From an uncultured Chloroflexota bacterium (lineage in GTDB: Bacteria; Chloroflexota; Limnocylindria; Limnocylindrales; CSP1-4), in NCBI GenBank assembly GCA_903930745.1, contig CAIYZX010000040.1:1-36731 (forward strand): a stretch of 36,731 nt of DNA, given 5' to 3'. Position numbers and translations under genes: made by a program. This document shows positions 33,520 to 36,731 of this stretch, piece by piece (the first letter of the stretch is position 1; every line of letters begins with the position of its first letter). The notes below the pieces were generated by a model. It made no database searches and was not told where the DNA came from. It saw only the letters and a list, made by a program, of their open reading frames with translations.

Positions 33520-34320
33520 CTATGCGGACGCTTCGCGGCCCGCGCGGCTGGCGAGATCCGTGCCTGCCGCATCGCCGGCACCCAGCTCCGGGCGGACGCC
33601 CTCCGGCCAGTCGTTGAACAGCTCCGTGATCCAGCGGCCGAACGGCCCGGGCACGCCCGGGTCCGGGAAGTCCGCGACCAGGGCGAGCAGCGCGTCCTCG
33701 GCCTGGCGCTTGAGCGCGGCCACGTTCTCGCGCGATGGCCGCCCCTCCGCAGGGATGGCCTCGCCAACGCGGATGCGCACCCGACGGCGGAAGCCCAGCC
33801 AGGACGTGCCGTTGACCGCCAGCGGCACCACCGGCACGCCGGAGCGGAGCGCGAAGTACGCGACGCCGTCCGCAAGCGGCAGCAGCTCGCGCTCGCCCCG
33901 GTGGATCCTCCCCTCCCCCGCGATGGCGATGGACCAGCCGTCCGCGAGGATCCGGGCCACCCGCCGCGCGATCTCCAGCATGTCGTCCTTGGCCGGGTGG
34001 TACGGGATGCCGAAGCCCAGCCAGCTGATCAGGCGGTTTCGGCCGCCCACGGTCATGTCGGCCTCCTTCGGGCCGAACATCGCGTACTTCGGGCGTCCGG
34101 GCAGGACGCCGATGAGGAAGATGGGGTCCGTCCACCCCACGTGGTTGAAGCAGTAAACCACCGGCTGCCTCGGCCACCCATGCGGGGCCTCCACGCGGAC
34201 GTCGAAGAGCAGGCCCGTGACGATCCTGCAGAACCAGCGCGCGAGGCGGACACGCCCCGGCCGATGGACCGGCATCGGGCTTGGCGTGGTTGCGGCCGCT
34301 GCGATCTCCACGGGAGCCAC
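33520..34320 (-). CDS. plsC: 1-acyl-sn-glycerol-3-phosphate acyltransferase family protein
   Basis: 266 residues. LPLAT-fold acyltransferase making phosphatidic acid or related lipids at the membrane. Catalytic block NHVGWTD (NHx4D, about residues 59-65), block II-like KYAMFGPKEAD, block III GEGRIHRGE in place of the usual FPEGTR, and block IV VPVVPLAVNG. An N-terminal hydrophobic segment (about 25-42) may associate with membrane. The C-terminal 40 residues are low in complexity. GTG at 34320 with GAAGGGAC upstream, 14 bases after the HAD gene. The exact acceptor is not certain, as the family includes several substrates. Confidence 0.85.
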   Translation of the reverse strand: MAPVEIAAAATTPSPMPVHRPGRVRLARWFCRIVTGLLFDVRVEAPHGWPRQPVVYCFNHVGWTDPIFLIGVLPGRPKYAMFGPKEADMTVGGRNRLISWLGFGIPYHPAKDDMLEIARRVARILADGWSIAIAGEGRIHRGERELLPLADGVAYFALRSGVPVVPLAVNGTSWLGFRRRVRIRVGEAIPAEGRPSRENVAALKRQAEDALLALVADFPDPGVPGPFGRWITELFNDWPEGVRPELGAGDAAGTDLASRAGREASA

Positions 34321-34334
34321 GTCCCTTCGTCTGC

Positions 34335-35009
34335 TCAGGCGGGGAGCCGGTCCGGGTGGAGGTCGGCGAGCCGCGGAAGGATGACGCTGGCAAGGTCGCG
34401 AGCGTTACCGGCGGGTGGCACGGACGGGTTGGGCACCAGCACCACCGTCATGCCCGCGGCCCGGCCGGCCCGCACGCCGTTGAGCGAGTCCTCCACCACC
34501 AGGCACCGGTCCGGTGCCACGCCCAGCTTCTCCGCCGCCCGCAGGTAGACGTCCGGCTGCGGCTTGCCCAGCGGCACCTCGTCACTGGACGTGATCCCGG
34601 ACAGGACATCGCGGACCCCGAGGGCATCCACCGCGGCGTCGATCACCTCGCGGTGCGAGGAGGAGGCGATGGCCACGGACAGGCTCGCGGCGATGCGGCG
34701 GACCTGGGCAGGGGCGTCCCCGATGATGGGCGGATGGGCGTCACCCCGGTAGTGCGCCACGACCCCGTCCACCACGGTCCGGAGGATCTCGTCCACGGAC
34801 AGCTGGGGCAGGTCCAGCCGGCGCTGCATGATCTCCGCCCACTCGAGCGAGTTGCCGCCCATGACGGCCGCCTGGTCGTCATGGCCCCACGTGCGGCCAT
34901 GGTCTGCGGCGAAGCGGATGCGGACCTCGTCCCAGTACGGCTCCGAGTCCACGAGCACGCCGTCGAGATCGAGGAGGACGGCGTCGAAGCGGCGTGTGCG
35001 GTGGGTCAC
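34335..35009 (-). CDS. HAD-superfamily phosphatase, beta-phosphoglucomutase-like
   Basis: 224 residues. Motif I DLDGVLVDSE (about 14-23) with nucleophile and acid aspartates, a helical cap with GHDDQAAVMGGNS, motif II ASSSH, motif III lysine in PLGKPQPDVYL, motif IV LVVEDSLNGVRAG. This is the subfamily of phosphoglycolate phosphatase, beta-phosphoglucomutase and sugar-phosphate phosphatases; the substrate cannot be named. GTG at 35009 lacks a ribosome-binding site; a TAGCCT hexamer lies six bases before it, so a leaderless start is possible. Followed by plsC 14 bases later. Confidence 0.87.
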   Translation of the reverse strand: MTHRTRRFDAVLLDLDGVLVDSEPYWDEVRIRFAADHGRTWGHDDQAAVMGGNSLEWAEIMQRRLDLPQLSVDEILRTVVDGVVAHYRGDAHPPIIGDAPAQVRRIAASLSVAIASSSHREVIDAAVDALGVRDVLSGITSSDEVPLGKPQPDVYLRAAEKLGVAPDRCLVVEDSLNGVRAGRAAGMTVVLVPNPSVPPAGNARDLASVILPRLADLHPDRLPA

Positions 35010-35067
35010 GAGGGAAGGCTACCCGATGCACGGGCCGCATTGGAGACCGGAACCTGCCATGCGCCCT

Positions 35068-35096
35068 GTGACGGCAGGCGCGGGCTGGGTCAGAAT
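35068..35096 (+). promoter_or_regulatory. Candidate promoter of the LiaF-like/PspC pair
   Basis: -35 GTGACG (35068-35073), 17-base spacer, -10 CAGAAT (35091-35096), each a fair match to sigma-70. A 6-bp inverted repeat (TCCCGG/CCGGGA, 35105-35122) follows, between the predicted start of transcription and the ribosome-binding site. Confidence 0.45.
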
Positions 35097-35140
35097 GGCC
35101 ACGATCCCGGGCTCGGCCGGGACGGGGCGAAGGAGCGCAC

Positions 35141-36112
35141 ATGCGGATCGACCGGGGGATGCTGGGCTGGGGCCTCTTCCTCATCATCGCGGGCGGCGTG
35201 CCGCTCGCCGTTCGCCAGGGCTCGCTGGACGCGGCCTCCGTGGCAAGGGCATGGGAGCTCTGGCCGCTCCTGCTCATCGGGGCAGGCCTGGGCCTGGTCC
35301 TCGCACGCACGCGCGCCGAACCCATCGGCGGCATCGTGGTGGCGGCTACCCTCGGCCTGATGGCGGGCTCCTTCATCACCGGCTGGACCTCCCCTGCCGG
35401 CGGCGCCTCCGTCTGCGGCCCGGGCGACCGGGCGCCCTTCGCCGACGCCACCGGCACCCTCGCGCAGGACGCCCGGGTCAGGCTGGAGATGGACTGCGGC
35501 GACCTCGTCGTGGCGGCGGGCACGGGTGACGGGTGGGTCGTCAGCGGCAGCACCCCCGGCGGCGGCGCTCCGCGAATCACCGGCGGCACCACCGACCTGC
35601 AGGTCCGGCCACCGGATCGGCCGGCCGGTATCTCCGCCGCCTCGACGCAGCTGCACGTGGGCCTGCCATCCACCTCGCGCCTCACGCTGGACGTGCGGCT
35701 CAACGCGGGAACCACGGCCGTCAACCTGGCCGGGCTGCAGGTGCCGTCGGCGACCATCGCGGTCAACGCCGGGAGCGCCCGGCTGGCCCTCGCGGGTGCC
35801 GCCATGACGGGCACGCTGGACGCCACCGTCAACGCGGGCTCGCTCACCGTGGCCCTGCCCGGCACGGGCCTGGACGGCTCGGTCGCGGTGAACGCGGGCT
35901 CTGCCCGCCTGTGCGTGCCGGAGAATGCGGCGATCCGCCTGCGTGTCGGCGACGGCGCGCTGGGCGCCACGAGCTTCGACGGCTTCGGCCTGGAGCGCGA
36001 CGGCTCCACCTGGGCCACCCCGGGCTTCGCCACCCACTCCACCGTCATCGACCTGCGGATCACCGCGAACCTGGGCTCCGTGAGCCTTGCCAAGGAGGCC
36101 GACTGTGACTGA
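35141..36112 (+). CDS. LiaF-like membrane protein with toast-rack domain
   Basis: 323 residues. Two to three membrane segments in the first 85 residues (LGWGLFLIIAGGVPL, LWPLLLIGAGLGLVLA, IVVAATLGLMAGSFI) are followed by an external beta-rich part with repeated NAG units (LNAGTTAVNLAG, VNAGSARLALAG, VNAGSLTVALPG, VNAGSARLCVP; about residues 187-267), as in LiaF/DUF4097-type toast-rack domains. Such proteins take part in cell-envelope stress sensing. ATG with GAAGGAG upstream. Its stop overlaps the PspC-domain gene by 8 bases, so the two act together. Confidence 0.82.
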   Translation: MRIDRGMLGWGLFLIIAGGVPLAVRQGSLDAASVARAWELWPLLLIGAGLGLVLARTRAEPIGGIVVAATLGLMAGSFITGWTSPAGGASVCGPGDRAPFADATGTLAQDARVRLEMDCGDLVVAAGTGDGWVVSGSTPGGGAPRITGGTTDLQVRPPDRPAGISAASTQLHVGLPSTSRLTLDVRLNAGTTAVNLAGLQVPSATIAVNAGSARLALAGAAMTGTLDATVNAGSLTVALPGTGLDGSVAVNAGSARLCVPENAAIRLRVGDGALGATSFDGFGLERDGSTWATPGFATHSTVIDLRITANLGSVSLAKEADCD

Positions 36113-36647
36113 CCGGCTCTACCGCTCGCCCTCTGACAGGATCGTCGCCGGCGTGGCCGGCGGCATGGCCGTCTGGCTGGGCGTGGACCCCACGCTGGTG
36201 CGCGTGGCCTGGGTCCTGCTGGCACTCGCGTCCTTCGGGATGGTGGCGCTCGTCTACATCGTGATGATGATCGTCACGCCGCTGCCGCCCGCGGGATGGG
36301 TCCCCTCGGGCCGGCCCTCGGGCGCGCCGGGCGGCGCACCCGGCAGCGGGCCGATCCCGGGCTGGGGCCAGGGCGCTGGCCAGCCGGGAGGACCCGCCCA
36401 GGATCCGCCGGCCGGCCAGCAGGCGCCGTGGGGCCAGGGGTGGCCCACCGGGACGCCGGCCGGTGACCCCGTGGCGGGCATCTCCCGCAACGGCGGGCTC
36501 GTCGGCGGCCTCGTGCTCATCGGTCTCGGCGCGTGGTTCCTGGTGGACCGCTACATCCACATCGACATGGCGCTGGTCTGGCCGGTGGTCATCATGGCGC
36601 TGGGTGGCCTCCTCATCGCGGGCGCGCTCCGCCGCAAGGACGGCTGA
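36105..36647 (+). CDS. PspC-domain membrane protein
   Basis: 180 residues. The N-terminal PspC domain (DRIVAGVAGGMAVWLGVDP, then VRVAWVLLALASFGM and a second hydrophobic stretch) spans about residues 8-60. A Gly/Pro/Gln-rich linker follows (about 63-118), then two hydrophobic segments at 126-142 and 151-174 (GLVLIGLGAWFLVD and WPVVIMALGGLLIAG), a layout shared with LiaF-like membrane parts. GTG at 36105 with a perfect AAGGAGG six bases upstream decides the start. Probably an envelope-stress partner of the preceding protein. The 84 bases after its stop hold a CCCCGGGG palindrome and nothing else I can support. Confidence 0.88.
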   Translation: MTDRLYRSPSDRIVAGVAGGMAVWLGVDPTLVRVAWVLLALASFGMVALVYIVMMIVTPLPPAGWVPSGRPSGAPGGAPGSGPIPGWGQGAGQPGGPAQDPPAGQQAPWGQGWPTGTPAGDPVAGISRNGGLVGGLVLIGLGAWFLVDRYIHIDMALVWPVVIMALGGLLIAGALRRKDG

Positions 36648-36731
36648 CCCGGCCCTCCCCGGGGGCCCGCAACCCGCGCGACGCCCCTCGCACAGCACGA
36701 TTCGTCCGGCCGCCTAGACTTGTCCCACAGC

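Noticed and set aside
36715..36720. TAGACT near the window end as a promoter.
   Set aside because: A single hexamer without a -35 or a visible gene behind it is not enough.

Overview
This is a gene-dense, very GC-rich stretch of a bacterial chromosome, with GTG and TTG starts common and many 4-base stop/start overlaps. I see no phage, insertion sequence, tRNA or CRISPR. Gene content (complete dcw cell-wall cluster backbone with mraZ, bacterial class A RNase P RNA, chromosomal parAB, succinate dehydrogenase, methylmalonyl-CoA pathway, a LysM protein with a four-cysteine N-terminal module, a deazaflavin/F420-type protein) fits a high-GC Chloroflexota lineage such as Limnocylindria or relatives. 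That placement is inference from gene style only; a high-GC actinobacterium-like lineage is the main alternative.

Layout. (1) 1-12180, minus strand: a dcw operon read from a strong promoter (12150-12177) and a triple MraZ-type repeat (12118-12144): mraZ, rsmH, a 65-residue basic orphan, an ftsL-like gene, ftsI, murF, mraY, murD, ftsW, murG, murB and ddl (cut by the window edge). murE and murC are missing from their usual places. (2) 12380-14150: a membrane-anchored LysM protein, a divergent 84-residue cysteine-rich protein, and rnpB (RNase P RNA, minus). (3) 14180-20130, minus: a TCA block icd-sdhC-sdhD-sdhA-sdhB followed by an RNase H-like protein, an MsAcT-like SGNH esterase and a META-domain lipoprotein. 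(4) 20404-24069, plus: sucC-sucD, then a DinB-like protein, an unknown protein and a Ddn-like protein. (5) 24066-30231, minus: pccB-accC-biotin carrier-mcmA-mce, the complete route from propionyl-CoA to methylmalonyl-CoA and its rearrangement (the B12-binding mutase subunit lies elsewhere). (6) 30366-32355, plus: DnaA-box-like sites, parA, parB and a strong hairpin. (7) 32395-36647: a secreted repetitive protein, an unknown protein, a PlsC acyltransferase and a HAD phosphatase on minus, then a LiaF-like/PspC pair on plus.

The metabolic blocks fit together: propionyl-CoA carboxylase, epimerase and mutase give succinyl-CoA, which SucCD and SdhCDAB take on to fumarate, with isocitrate dehydrogenase feeding the same cycle.

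The most unusual signal is a 16-bp palindrome, GTCnTTnnnCAAnGAC, that occurs four times between 26.8 and 31.8 kb and nowhere else that I found: once inside the biotin-carrier gene, once in each of the two upstream gaps of the propionyl-CoA carboxylase operon, and once inside parB. It could be a divergent parS-like centromere site for this ParB, whose recognition helix is atypical, or an operator of a propionyl-CoA regulator.
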